The notes under the pieces are model-generated. The model made no database searches. It was not told the DNA's origin and worked only from the letters and a program-made list of their open reading frames with translations. This document shows, piece by piece, positions 1 through 11,365 of a DNA stretch of 64,000 nucleotides. The stretch lies in assembly GCA_932294295.1 (NCBI GenBank), contig OW028584.1, positions 20,181,638-20,245,637 of the forward strand, in the 5' to 3' direction. Position 1 is the stretch's first letter. The number at the start of each line of letters is the position of its first letter. Source of the stretch: Alitta virens (taxonomy: Eukaryota > Annelida > Polychaeta > Phyllodocida > Nereididae). A program made the position numbers and the translations under genes.

Positions 1-764
1 GCAGTCACTAATGAGTCATGACAGTCTGCACAAACATGACAAGCAACAACATTTCCAATACATTTCCCACATAGTATATCTGCAATTTTATGGTGAGCAA
101 ATTTCTTTACGACAAAATATGGGATTTATTTTGTGTTCCGTCACAGGGCAACTCAATTCAAAATGGATTCGAATCAGTCTGAATGTCTAAAAGCATTTGA
201 TTGTGCTATCCAAAAAGGCCAATTGAGCTTTTAGAGTTATTTTCAATGTGTACACAAACATATCAAAGCGCAAGTCAACGGTTGAAAAATTCTGAACAAG
301 AGGCGATGATGTAAAACTGCACTCTGCCATAAACTGAAAAGGGTAAAAAATGCCTAGAAATCAATGTTGTGGATGCTTAATGGATAAACGATGCAACGCT
401 GGGTTGGAATGTTTTATGACCAGAACTGCAGTTGACTGGTGTGAAATTTAATTTGGTGTGAATTCATAGTGAATTCATAGGGTGGCGATGGTTTCATTCA
501 GCTAACCAAAACAATGTTCCTGAGCATTCACCCCAATGCCTTTGCTGAATTAGTCCCCAGTGGCAACCGACATGAAGACAATCTCACCAATAAAGCCAGT
601 TCAAAATAAAGACCATAAACCTAATATTGATGAAACTAGAATTTACTCAGATTTTTACAAAATGGCCGACAGGTATATGTATAGCAATTTTGATCACACT
701 CTATAATGCAGACGACATGATGAGATGGTGAGACCGCATAAGGGGATTATATGACATCATCAAA
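1..764. other. No gene seen
   Basis: AT-rich unique-looking DNA. A direct repeat GTGAATTCATAG lies at about 460-482. No coding signal on either strand. Confidence 0.6.
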
Positions 765-769
765 TTGAC

Positions 770-940
770 ACTGTTGTTTGTTGTTGTTGTTGTTGTTGTT
801 TTATGTTGTTGGTTGTTGTTGTTGTTATTGGTTGGTTGTTGTTGGTTGTTGTTGTTGTTGTTGTGTTTGTTGTTGTTGTTGCTTGTTGCATGTTGGTTGT
901 TGTTGTCATTTTTATTGCTGTTGCTGTTGTTGTTTTATCT
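770..940. repeat. TTG triplet array
   Basis: It is mostly GTT repeats with TTA, GGT and GCT interruptions. Short Leu/Val/Cys or Thr/Asn/Gln frames across it are artefacts. Confidence 0.85.
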
Positions 941-954
941 TCACATATAATCAT

Positions 955-1849
955 AACTATAACCTGACAGTTTAAACAAGTTTTGGCTTAAAGGATTTAG
1001 ATTTATTTAAGGTTAAGCTCTCTTAAATTCAGCCTAAACTGTCATTTACAGAACTTCAGTATTTCATTTCATTTGGAGAGCTACTCATTTATTGACTTGA
1101 AAGTTTAAATCTAAAGGTGCCTTAAATTTTTAATACTTTCAAGTTTGAATAAATACAGACGTTCGTGTGTTTACGGATTCCATGGTAACACCACGCATGC
1201 GTGAAAAATTGTAAATAAAGTGTAACAGCTACATAAAAAAAGAGAAAAGAAAAAACATAAACAAGGAATAAAAAAATGCTAGTTTGTTATGCAACAATCA
1301 ATATATTAGGCAATGCAGAACAAAGATTTTAAGAGCTCAAGATCAACTTAACCGCAATATAGTAATGAAACTAAGCAAGCAGTCTTATATAAACATAATT
1401 AATAATTCATTAAAAACTAAGCTAGTGCTCTTAATAGGCCAATAATAATAAATATAATTCATGGAGTATAGGGCAATCGATAAATTTAATTGTTCAACGG
1501 CCCAGAAATACAACTAATGTATATTACAGTTGTACCCAAAATTATGATCACCCATCTAATAAGCTGGTCCAACATTAACTAGCCAACTGTGCCAACTCCG
1601 CGCCAATGTTGGATCAATATGGGAAGCATTAGAGTACTTTTGACATATACAAAGCATCATGATCGCAACATTGAGGTGGTCTAAATATTGGGTGTTCACC
1701 TGTTGTATTTTAATTTACAGAAGTTATCGCTAACAGCATTTATAAAACAAAACATATCTGATAATATTAATCTTTCTGTCTCTCTAACCTGTTGTCTTTA
1801 TCCCATTTGTCAAGTTATCTGTCTTTATGTCAGTTTGAGTAAGGCCTAT
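955..1849. other. No gene seen
   Basis: AT-rich sequence with short inverted TTAAGG-type words. CCAACTGTGCCAACTCCGCG near 1585 resembles the interior of the CAGATAGCATTCC MITE family or the TGGGCCAACA array but has no ends. Confidence 0.55.
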
Positions 1850-2040
1850 ATTCAGCTTATATGACCAGCTACCAGAGGCAGACGTAATGATGAGATGATA
1901 AGGCTTGGAGTCCACGCCATTTTACACAGGCACCAATTAAATGCCTCGTGCAATCGACAATTCAACATCCAGCTGTGATGTAGCTCATGAAGAGTGTCCG
2001 GGCCGGGGATTGAACCCGTGACCTTCAGCAGGGCTGACCA
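1850..2040 (-). mobile_element. SINE fragment, same family as 26.1 kb
   Basis: It has box B-like GGTTCAATCCCCGG (rc, near 2010), the family segments CTTCATGAGCTACAT (rc) and the terminal CATCATTACGTCTGCC stretch. The head is degraded. Confidence 0.6.
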
Positions 2041-2332
2041 TAAGTTGGTCCCCTCCTTCCGCACAAGTGCATAGGAGTCGGTCTCGGCCGCCATTACCAC
2101 GTGACTTTGTGTCAGGATCCTGTTTTCTGATTGGTAGATGCTGTTCCCGTTTCTGATTGGCCGATACCAGAGGGGGTCGTTCAAATCAACCATTCAGAAA
2201 CCACGATGCAATGACCAATCATAGCCCTGCTTATCCTCTGCCAATCTCAAACCATGTAAGAAATGCTAGCGACCAGTCTCCCTACAGTGTAGGAGACTGC
2301 GGTTCCAGTGCTAGGCTGACCAATGTGGGACA

Positions 2333-2812
2333 GTGGATTTTCACGGAATGTTCGCTTTATTTCCACCAGGTGGCTACGACAGAATAATACAATTCGATTG
2401 TGATTGGCTGAAGCAAAGTGCACCCTAGCAGCATTATTTTTAGTGCATTTTAATGTATATTTGTCATCTTATCATTCGACTGATTTGTGTTATCTCCCTG
2501 AGAAAATTTTATTTAAGGAATCAGTAAGTTATGATCTACTATGTCTGAAAAACAAAACGAGTAATAAGTATACATATATATATAGCTTTTATTGACACTT
2601 TTTCATATCAGAAAAGATAAATATGTCACATATCTACTCACTACGTCTATCTAAAACTACATCTACAGAAATATGACATACAAGTTCTCATTATTTTATA
2701 CATAATATATAGCTTAACGTTCAAGGTCCCAGTTGCCATAAATTGAAGAGATGAAAGACTTATGTCCTTCTGAATTCAGGGCTGCTCAGTGAAAAGACTC
2801 TATAGGCAGCTG
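2333..2812 (+). repeat. Dispersed repeat with a CTCF-like motif, copy A (interrupted)
   Basis: It shares TGGATTTTCACGGAA, CCACCAGGTGGCTA, GATTGGCTGAAGCAAAGTGC, AGTGCATTTTAATGTA and AAAGACTTATGTC with copies at 8.4 and 28.9 kb. About 165 bases of unrelated AT-rich DNA (about 2570-2745) interrupt it relative to the others. Confidence 0.75.
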
Positions 2813-4499
2813 CCATCAGGCAACCCAGCTGCCTTAACCATTGAGCCATCCAGCTGTGTCTTATTATATCCTTCTGACTGTCTGTCTGTCTGTCTGTCTG
2901 TCTTTTGTCTGTCAGTATAGAGCTATTAGCTATGTGCTACTCTATCTATATGTCTTGTAATTTCGTATATCATATCTCTGATAGATTCGCTCGTTATCCC
3001 TATTGAAATGCACAACGAATTAATCTGGAATAAGTATTATCTCTTATCTTATTGGTAGAGTGTATATCAGCCTGTCTATATATATCTGTCTATCTACTCC
3101 CTCTGTTTCGTAATTTCTGTCTGCCACCCTCTTTTCACCTCTGTTTAATTCAATGACAAGATTCCGGAAACATTCTATGGCAGAGTTGGAAGGGCTGTTT
3201 AGAACAGCTCATCAAAATGGCTGCCATCAGTCATGTGACTATTGTCGCCATTGACAACCAACTTGCAAAGTTGTAAGTTGTCTGCCATCTATTAATGACT
3301 GATAGAACGAGCTTTGATCTTAATGGATAGAGAGATACTGCCTTTTTTGTGAAGCTGCTACCAGGCAGGTATTAGAGGGGAAAAATGGAAAAACTGCAGC
3401 TCGGCTTTTGCCAGCTTCAGGGTTCTATATAATGGCAATTTCCAAACATCTGAAAGTTGGAGCTCATCTAAACTGGATTGATATAATATTGTGAAAGACA
3501 ATTAGAATGAATTTGTCACACCTATATGGAATCACACAGGTCTGATACACAAAGGAATTATTGAATATTAAGTATTACTCCGCCACTATCGGGGTTTCTG
3601 CTTTATCAGTTAATAGTTTTTTCCACAAAAATTAATAATTATTTTTCACTTAATTTTCGTTTCCAGATTTTTATTTATTTTTTTATACCAGAAGTAAATA
3701 TTATAATTCTTTTATTAACAACCATTCGAGTTTTAAACTAGATCCTTATTCCACGTTAATTTCAACTTTCCTTTATTTATTCACCAATTTTCAAGCGCTT
3801 TTACTGCACTTTTCCTTCAAACACTTTTCGCTCATTATTATAACAGTTTTCATCATTTTCTTTTTTGTTGTTGCACTTATCCTTCATTTTTGTAGCACTT
3901 TCCCTTCATTTTCCCAAAACAAGATTTTCCCACCAGTTCAAGAAAGAGGTTTTATGTGTGAAAATCTCGGCCGATTTTATGCCCTTCCTCCTTCACCCGT
4001 TATCTGTTTTAAGTATTTCGTTTGTAAACATTTCGTATTTTACTAAAACCGCGCTGACGAAATAGTTTTTTTCTTTTCTCCAACATTTTAAAGATAGAAC
4101 TTCTAACATTTAACATGTTGTTTCGATTTTTTTTGGTGATTTTTTTTTTTTGCATTTTTTCACTTTTTTTTTTAAACATTCACTCATGTAACGACTTGTG
4201 TGCTGTGCTAACTGACCCAGTCTAAATTGTGTATATCAGCATCAGCTATTTTAGATGATTTAAATTATAATGAGGACTTCGTTACTGACACCAACCTGAT
4301 AAATGTGACCTTAATTGATTCCTACAAGTGGCCTTAATTCTGAGGTAAAGTATGATTATTGAAATACGGTTGCTCTCCAAAGTTATAAACCACCCCAGAT
4401 TATCTGATACTTTTATATAAATTCCCCTTAATATAGGACTGTTTACATAACATTACAGGGCTGTCATTTATATAAAATGCATACTTAAAAAATCATATG
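2813..4499. other. No gene seen
   Basis: It holds a (CTGT)n run at about 2880-2905, short TATC words near 3080 and pyrimidine-rich DNA at about 3600-4180. A 66-codon frame at 3865 has no coding features. Confidence 0.55.
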
Positions 4500-4800
4500 C
4501 ATATTACGAGAGCCACTATGTACCATGAAGAATTGATTTGTTAGTAATGAGGTGGCCGTAATGCCGAGGTGGTCTAAACACGAAGTTCCACTGTACTTAA
4601 AATGAATGGAACCCCAATTTAAGACCTACCTCACTATTAAGACCTTCCATCTTACAAGTAAGACCGCCATTTATTTACCCACCTCCTCTCTTGCCATACA
4701 AATTAATCTTACTATTAAGATCACCTCGCCACTGAAACCAGTAAGAGTTTCACCACAGGTGGTCTTAATGGCAAAGTTTCAACCTAAAAATGGGGACCTA
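4500..4800. repeat. AAGACCACCTC-type dispersed repeat
   Basis: It has many spaced variants of CTATTAAGACC(A/G)CC and its complement GAGGTGGTCTTAAT. It shares overall layout with 46,000-46,215, and shorter pieces occur at 30.5, 33.9, 36.0 and 48.1 kb. Probably remnants of one DNA transposon family. Confidence 0.55.
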
Positions 4801-4837
4801 ATGTTAAAGGCATCCGCCACTTCTATATTGGCCAGCT

Positions 4838-5052
4838 CTGCTAAAGGTCTTGGGTTCGATCTGCGGCCCAGGCACTCTTCATGAGCTACATCCCAGCTGG
4901 ATGTCGTACGGATGAGACATTAAATTGGTGGTCCCTTGTACTCGGTGTCTATGCTGAGGCAAGTAAAAGACCCCATCCATGGGGTAAATGTGTAACATGG
5001 TGTGGACTCAAAAATCAACCTTCGTGAACGGCAAGAACTTGCTTTTTAGGGT
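4838..5052 (+). mobile_element. SINE fragment, same family as 26.1 kb, plus strand
   Basis: It contains box B-like GGTTCGATCTG (about 4854), then CTCTTCATGAGCTACATC, TCTATGCTGAGGCAAGTAAA and ATGGGGTAAATGTGTAACAT, in the same order as the other copies. A (TATC)n run follows. Confidence 0.65.
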
Positions 5053-5091
5053 TGCCATTTCCTTATCTACCTATGTATCTATCTAAGAACA

Positions 5092-5142
5092 TATCTATGT
5101 ACCTATCTATCTATCTATATATCTATCTATCTATCTATCTGT
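5092..5142. repeat. TATC tetranucleotide run
   Basis: A (TATC)n microsatellite immediately downstream of a SINE fragment, as often seen with SINE tails. Confidence 0.85.
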
Positions 5143-6292
5143 CTGGCAAATGCATTTATGAATACAGAAAAGTTGCGGATTCTTCTTCACTGTGCACAGT
5201 GAACATAATGGTGAGATATATTTTTTTAAAGTCTACCAACTGGAGATGTCATTTTCATTAGAATTCTGAAGTTATCTGTCACCCTCTCTTCTATATATTT
5301 TACACTTATGTAATTATATCACATCAAATATGGACGACTTTTTTTAATCCTCTTCATATCGAATGTTATTTCAAAGAAACTTCGGGATAGCTACAATATG
5401 GCTAATTGCAACTAAGCCATTTATCAAAAAACACAAAGGGATGATATCAAAGAGTAATATTCATATTTTATAAGTAGCGGAAATTATGAAATATTTTCAT
5501 GTCAGTTTTTGACGTCATTGCATTTTCCTTTCATTTTTTTTTTTTTACTTTTTTTCGTTTTAACTTTTTTTCGTTTTGAAACCATTTTTATATTTCTGGT
5601 TTTAATATAATACATGGCACATTAGGAATGACCACCTTACTATTAGGATAACTTCAAAACTTAGACTATCAATATTTCTATCACCTCTCTATTAAGACCG
5701 CCTTAACATTAAGGCCAACACATGCACCAAGCTTGCACTGACCTTAATTTCCAACTATATACAATACAATAATAAATTTCAAGAATCCCAATCAAGTCTT
5801 GAACTGGAATATTGCTGAGCAATAAACGTCACTAGTATTTGATTATGCAAAAATTTTTTTAGCCATGTTAACAATACCATTTGCTACTTAAGATTCATTA
5901 GCTATACCACGAATTTATGCTCAGTGTAGTTAATGACTGGCACATAAAATATGAGTTATTAATAATAATCTATTGATTTGGCATTAATTACCCTGCTAGG
6001 TGTTGTGTGATCAATTCCTTGTAGTGATTAGCATTATCTTATTACAATAGAACCAATCACAGTGGGCATTCCCTTTCTGAATATTTAATTAAAGTTGGAT
6101 GTTGTTCTAAGAAATACTCCAATAAACTGTCTCTTAAGACCTTTTAAAGATCAAGATAGTACCTGCAAGTCAGACATATAACATCCTTCTTAAGGATTTT
6201 TTTTAATTTTTTTAAATTTACTAAATGAAATAAAAGGTTGGAAAAAGACACCATTTAGTGGATCGCCCAGACCACACCAGCACGCAGCTTAC
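5143..6292. other. No gene seen
   Basis: AT-rich DNA with poly-T runs near 5540 and AAGACCACC-family scraps at 5630-5750. Confidence 0.5.
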
Positions 6293-6414
6293 CTGTATTG
6301 CTGCAGCGACGTTCCAATGACAACGTAGAGAAAATTCCTCGCTGGTCTGAGGCCTCCTTTAAAGAAGATTTCTCCCTTTTCTGTTGCCTTGTAGAGAATC
6401 AAAGATGATTCCAG
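6293..6414 (-). CDS. Candidate internal exon of an unidentified gene
   Basis: A 122-nt stretch encodes 40 codons without a stop (starting LESSLILYKATEKGEIFF, ending SLQQY). It enters in phase 0 and leaves in phase 2 at a near-perfect donor, CAATACAG|GTAAGC. Upstream there is a TACTAAT branch-point match about 30 bases before the only available AG (TTCGAG); the in-frame stop before it means the exon must start there. Composition is more coding-like than the surrounding DNA. I do not recognise the protein, and no partner exons are visible nearby, so it could be part of a gene with long introns or a chance match. Confidence 0.35.
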
Positions 6415-6900
6415 CTCGAACCAGTCACGTAGGTAGACGCATTAGTATTCCATTGATGAACTATATCTCAGGTCTGTTACCTATGGAAGCGTTTTTTCCA
6501 AACATTTTGAAGCACAGCGCTAGTCCAATTGCTACCCAATTCATTCATTGAATTTTTTACGCACTCAATGTTTCAGTTAATGTTGATTTACTTGCATAAA
6601 ATATTTAGGTAGACTCCTATCACCTTTAATGAAAAAGGTTTACCACAAGGTTCTGTGCTCCCACCGTATAGTGTCATGTATTGTGAGTCTTACTCCAAGG
6701 TAAATGCTCATTCAGTGGAATGGAATGAACAATGTCGATATAATACATCCATATAAGTACTCTAAATGTATTTCTTAACATCTTCTCTTCAGTTCTTCTT
6801 CAAATAAGTCACATTTTGAAGCGAAGAAGAGAAGTGTTTGACTGATCCTTGCGGTTTCTACAATTATGGTGTCTTCTCCTCGCTCCTTTCCCGCGCGCGC

Positions 6901-7031
6901 TCAACTGCTGCTGGGGAGTTCGCCCGCCCAGGTAGCTGGCCTCACGCAGTTCACAATGATCCCGCTAGGGGCGCATTGGTCCAGCCTATCGGAAAATGCA
7001 GAATATGTTTGTGAGACGGGCCTGGATTTTC
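6901..7031 (-). CDS. Candidate terminal exon in a GC-rich patch; strand uncertain
   Basis: GC content rises sharply over about 6,875-7,035. On the minus strand a strong acceptor (CGTCTGCTTCCAG) is followed by 42 codons, including SGIIVNCVRPATWAGELPSS, and TGA. On the plus strand the same patch is also open (ATG at 6866 through to an AAG|GTGGGT donor). It is therefore either an exon on one strand or a small CpG-rich regulatory island. No homology is recognised. Confidence 0.25.
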
Positions 7032-7034
7032 CTG

Positions 7035-7754
7035 GAAGCAGACGAAAAGATTGCAATGCTTCTCGGTTGCATACGTTTCTTAAGCTAAGCAAGGTGGGTG
7101 GATGCATATTTTTAGGCATATGCACTCCACAGCATTTTGTACACAATTGAAATGGCTAAATAAACAGATACACCTTTTAAATTTGCTCATTTCTTGCCAG
7201 AAATATATTCGATTTGCCTAAAAAGGTTTCGTAACTGTTATCATCTATTTTCATTGACATCTTATGTATCCATTTATCCTCAGTGTGAATAAACGAACCT
7301 TATGAATATCCACCATGCGAACCAACAAAAATTATGAATATTACTAGTTATTAATCATACAGTCATATTTCCATTACTTATACATCTTGATAGAAGAAAT
7401 GCTAAAATACCAATATTAAATATGGAATACGATCCACATCTAAGAGAATTCTAGTGGTCATTTCTATTGCATAATTTTTAACTGTTTATCCACAATATAT
7501 GAAAAAGTGTATTACAAAGATAACTAATTAATAATTTCTATTACCTGTCTAAATCATTAAAGAAACGCCGCCATGTACAAATTAATATAGAATGTTACCA
7601 ATCTAGTATATAAATATACTATAGAATATGAAAAAATGATAGAAATGAAATATCAAAATTGTTTACCAATTCGAAATGTCAGTATATCAGATATCTGGCT
7701 TTCATCCAAATTGCACTATTTCGCATAGAATTTTTAATAATTTCTGGGATGTAG
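7035..7754. other. No gene seen
   Basis: Very AT-rich, with many ATTAAT and TATATA words. No repeat family recognised. Confidence 0.55.
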
Positions 7755-7872
7755 CCAGATAGTATTCCAAATCGTATCAACTTCGTCGCGATGTCGGCAA
7801 TGTTGAAACGATGTTGTACCGACGGCGGCCGATATACAAACGACGCTGGCCCGATTTGGAATGCTATCTGGG
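7755..7872. mobile_element. MITE, CAGATAGCATTCCAAATCG family, copy 1
   Basis: Terminal inverted repeats CCAGATAGTATTCCAAATCG and CGATTTGGAATGCTATCTGG flank a centre with GATGTCGGC and ACGATGTTGTACCGAC. It is one of seven about 120-bp copies. Confidence 0.8.
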
Positions 7873-7924
7873 GATGGTATGGATCACATTATGGATCCAA
7901 ACAAATGGACAGATTCTAGTGAAA

Positions 7925-8960
7925 TATTCTCGGCAACGAGGTAACCTGGGTCAACATTGTGCCAACCAGATAATGAGCTTACCTGAAAGTGGCCCAACAT
8001 GACATTTGGCCTGCAGTGAGGCAGCCTGACACTGGGCCAACATGAGGCCCACCAGTCACAGGGTTGACTTCAATTAAGGCTGACAGTTGGCCGACAGTTG
8101 GCCGACAGTTGGCCGACAGTTGGCCGACAGTGGGCCGACAGTGGGCCGACAGTGGGCCGACAGTGGGCCGACAGGGCCGACAGTGGGGCAATATATATGA
8201 TATGGGGCCAACAAGACAGTGGGCCCAATTGCATTTGAACATGGCATTTAGCCAACAATGAGCCAGCCAGTGACCCAGCATTGGGCCAACATGGACCACC
8301 TTGACTTTGAGCCAAAATTTGGCCAACATTGGACTGGGATAACATTAGACCAACAGTAGGGCAACATTGGACCACCAAACAGTGAGCTGATAAAGGGCCA
8401 ATAGAGTCTTATCATTGAGCAGCCCTGAATTCAGCAAGACATAAGTCTTTCTTCTCCTATTTTTACTTATTTTGCTTTTCAGACATAGTAGATCATAACT
8501 AATTGATTCCATAAAAATCAATTGAACGATAAGATGTCAAATATATTCATTAAAATGCACTACACAAATACTGTTGCTAGGATGCACTTTGCTTCAGCCA
8601 ATCGCGGTCGAGGGTGGGAACTTTTTCAACCAATAGAATTGCAGTATTCTGTCGTAGCCACCTGGTGGAGAGTAGGTCAAATGTGGGCCAATGAGCACTC
8701 AGCACAAAGAAAACTTTATCTCAGTGAAATCGATATCCTGATGACCTCCACAGTCCTAAAATTTTCTTTTCGTATATTGACATTCACACTGCTAAAAATA
8801 ATTTATATCAAGACAGCGAGTTTTCTTAGCACGGGCAATGGACCGACTTGACATTGGACTGACATCACATTTGGCCAACAGTGGGCCAACCTGACACAGG
8901 ACAGAAAGTGGGTTCTCAGACTCAACACTGGGCTGGCAGTGGGCCTTGGCAGACGATTGC
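7925..8960. repeat. Degenerate TGGGCCAACA-type array, including a clean 11-bp block
   Basis: Imprecise repeats of TTGGGCCAACATGG-type words run over 7,925-8,400 and 8,685-8,960, interrupted by dispersed-repeat copy B. At about 8,085-8,180 the array is regular: four TTGGCCGACAG units followed by TGGGCCGACAG units. The short reading frames through it are artefacts. Confidence 0.7.
8403..8671 (-). repeat. Dispersed repeat, copy B (reverse)
   Basis: It is the reverse complement of the same family: GACATAAGTCTTTCTTCTCC, CATTAAAATGCACTA, GCACTTTGCTTCAGCCAATC and TAGCCACCTGGTGG. It sits inside the degenerate TGGGCCAACA array, dividing it. Confidence 0.78.
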
Positions 8961-9102
8961 CCTTTAATGGATCGTTTAACTATTTGCTAATCTTTACCAG
9001 CCAAGTGAAAGCTTTAAAGTTTTGTCTCCCTTAAAAGCAAATTTTCATAGGCCTACATATTTATTTGTTACTAGCTAGTTTCATCTCATCTCATCTCATC
9101 TG

Positions 9103-9293
9103 TGGTGGTGATGATGGTGGATTAGGGCTTTACTTCTTGTATTTCTGCACCTGATGGGCTAATTAGGACCGGCGGGGACCATGGCAATGAGATGAAGGAT
9201 GAAACAGCCATCCAACGTAGGCTCGACCGGGAATTGAACCCGGGACCCAGTGGTTGGAAGCCCAGCGCGCTACCACTGAGCTAGGCCGCCACC
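9103..9293 (-). mobile_element. tRNA(Gly)-like SINE, copy 1
   Basis: The minus strand begins with a tRNA-like head: box A TAGCTCAGTGGTAG (9270-9283), an anticodon loop reading CTTCCAA (Gly TCC), and box B GGTTCAATTCC (9230-9240). A tRNA-unrelated body of about 115 bases ending in GGTGG repeats follows. It is embedded in a CATCT pentanucleotide array. A second copy at 32.7 kb is about 85-90% alike by eye. Confidence 0.8.
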
Positions 9294-9368
9294 ATCTCAT
9301 CTCATCTCATCTCATCTTGTCTTTACGTTAAAGCAACCCTTCTTGTAGCCCGTTTTTCTTTCATCTTA

Positions 9369-9412
9369 ACCCCCCCCCCCCCCACCCCCCCCGGCTTCAC
9401 CCCCCCCCCCCT
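9369..9412. repeat. C-homopolymer cluster
   Basis: Three long C runs separated by single A or GGCTTCA. The opposite strand has four or more G runs and could form a G-quadruplex. Confidence 0.8.
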
Positions 9413-9606
9413 CATCCCTGCCTACACTGCTCGAGTAACCAGCAGCCAAGTGCAGAAGGATTTCCAGTTAATCTGAGAGAGCTGTGTTTGGTTAATTTAT
9501 GAGCGTTCAAGTCTCTGTCCTGGTCTTTTTGGGGGCAAATCACTGCCACAATTCTTCCATTGATCTTCTCTCGTGATAACTTCCGCCCCTGCCAGAACGA
9601 GGCTAT

Positions 9607-9622
9607 CACGTGACGTCACGTG
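9607..9622. promoter_or_regulatory. Composite palindrome: E-box, CRE, E-box
   Basis: CACGTGACGTCACGTG is a perfect 16-bp palindrome combining two CACGTG E-boxes with a central TGACGTCA. It sits in a GC-richer patch (about 9,410-9,690), suggesting a regulatory element. No gene is visible beside it. Confidence 0.45.
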
Positions 9623-9689
9623 CTGCACTGAGCGATAATAGGGCAAGTGCATGGCACCATGAACGCAAGAGGGCAATAGAGTACACAAA

Positions 9690-11365
9690 TAAAGCCATTG
9701 TTAGTCTTTTTTTTCTTCTTTTTTTCTAGTTTTTAGCAATATAAATTATATTATTTAACGTTTACACTGCCATTCAAACATTTGGTATCACTCAGCAATT
9801 GTCATTGATTTGAAAGGAAAGATACTGATGCTGTCAGCAGGATGTCTTCATCCTTTTTCTTTTTTTCAGGTTCTTAAGTTTGAAGAGCCTTTTTTGCGAA
9901 ATATATGAGCGAGACACTATTTTTGTGTAATGTTTTGCTGGACTGAACCACTTCCTCATAATTAACCCATTATGGAGGAGTGTAACGAGATTCGGACCAA
10001 AAGGCCAAGTGGTTAATATATGGTCAGCTTCTATAGTACTAACTGTACCAAAGTGCGTTCATACCTACCTTCATACGTGCTAAGGTAAATAATGAAAAAG
10101 AGACAGAGAATTTATTTGACCAAAATAAATAAAAAAAACAAAAGCAAATTACAAGGAACAACAATAAGCAGTAAATAAATAAAATAAAATAGGCAAAATA
10201 CTTATTATCTCTTTACCTTTGGTCAGGACACATCCAATAAGTTCTTATTTTAAAAAACGCTGACGTTGATGCGATGGTTGAAGACCTCGAACCAATGGCC
10301 AATGTAAAGATGCATGCAGTCAAAACGTTGGTAAACCTAAATTACCTATATTCACTTTGTCACCCCACTTTTCAAGGGAAATCTACTGCCTATTTGCCAT
10401 CGTCAGAATGATTAAAAGTAAACATTTTATGTTTTGTCCAGGAAAAGAAGGAATTTTATGAGGTTAAGAAAGCCATAGCCCAGCAGTTGTTTAGTAAAGG
10501 TTCTCCATCGTTCGAATGACAAACAGTAAAGTTTTTTCCATAGTAAAGTTCACCCAACATTTAATGAGGTTCTTAACGATATGTAAAGGAGATTAATTTA
10601 CTGTACGTAGACATAATGTGGCTCATATCAGCTTTCACCACACATCCATTTAGCCTACAAAGGAAGCCAGCAGCATTTGAAGCAGGATCTTTCGTGTACT
10701 TATAAGTGAGTTATTAAAAATTGACATGATAGAGACAGCCCCTTTAATCAGCTTGTGATCTATGATACATTCGTTTCAGGTTCCATATACCTTTTGTTGT
10801 TTTTTCCCTGTATCTTTCATGTATTTAGATTTTTTTATATTTTTTACTGTACGACAAATAGGTCAAATTTGCCCCAATAAAGTGTCAATAAAATTTATCT
10901 ATCTATCTATCTTTATCTACTACCTGCCTGACAAGATCCCTGTATAATGATAGGGCCAAACGAACATCAATACAACTGACATTGTTCACTGCAGTTTAGT
11001 CTATCTTTAATGGTCTGTCCTTCCTCAATCACCGAGTCTTACATAACACAAACACTTCATTGGAGCAGTGCAAATTGGCAAATCAAGTTTATCTTATAAG
11101 ATTACGTGTTGTGACGGTGTATTATGTGTATGATCATGTGCACACTGGTGCCCCCTGGGCCATTGCACCTCAATATATGGCGCTACCTTCTGGCCAATTA
11201 GATGTATCGATTAATCGTCACGTGACCACCCAATCGATCATGCAGCTATTTGATTGATTGCTTTTGAACTGTCGACTAGATCATCTGGTCTTTGAACTGT
11301 GTTGTATGAAGGTGTATCTACCTGCATATCTCGGACACTGTGCAGGGTATTGGGTGTCTGGGCCA
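9690..11365. other. No gene seen; possible retroelement tail at 10.86-10.92 kb
   Basis: CAATAAAGTGTCAATAAAAT followed by (TATC)n near 10,875-10,915 looks like a retroelement 3' end with a tetranucleotide tail. A CTCF-like CTGGTGCCCCCTGGG lies near 11,145. Confidence 0.4.

Noticed and set aside
9219..9290. Functional tRNA-Gly gene
   Set aside because: The acceptor stem does not pair fully, the sequence continues into a SINE body, and a second copy at 32.7 kb has a retrotransposition signature.
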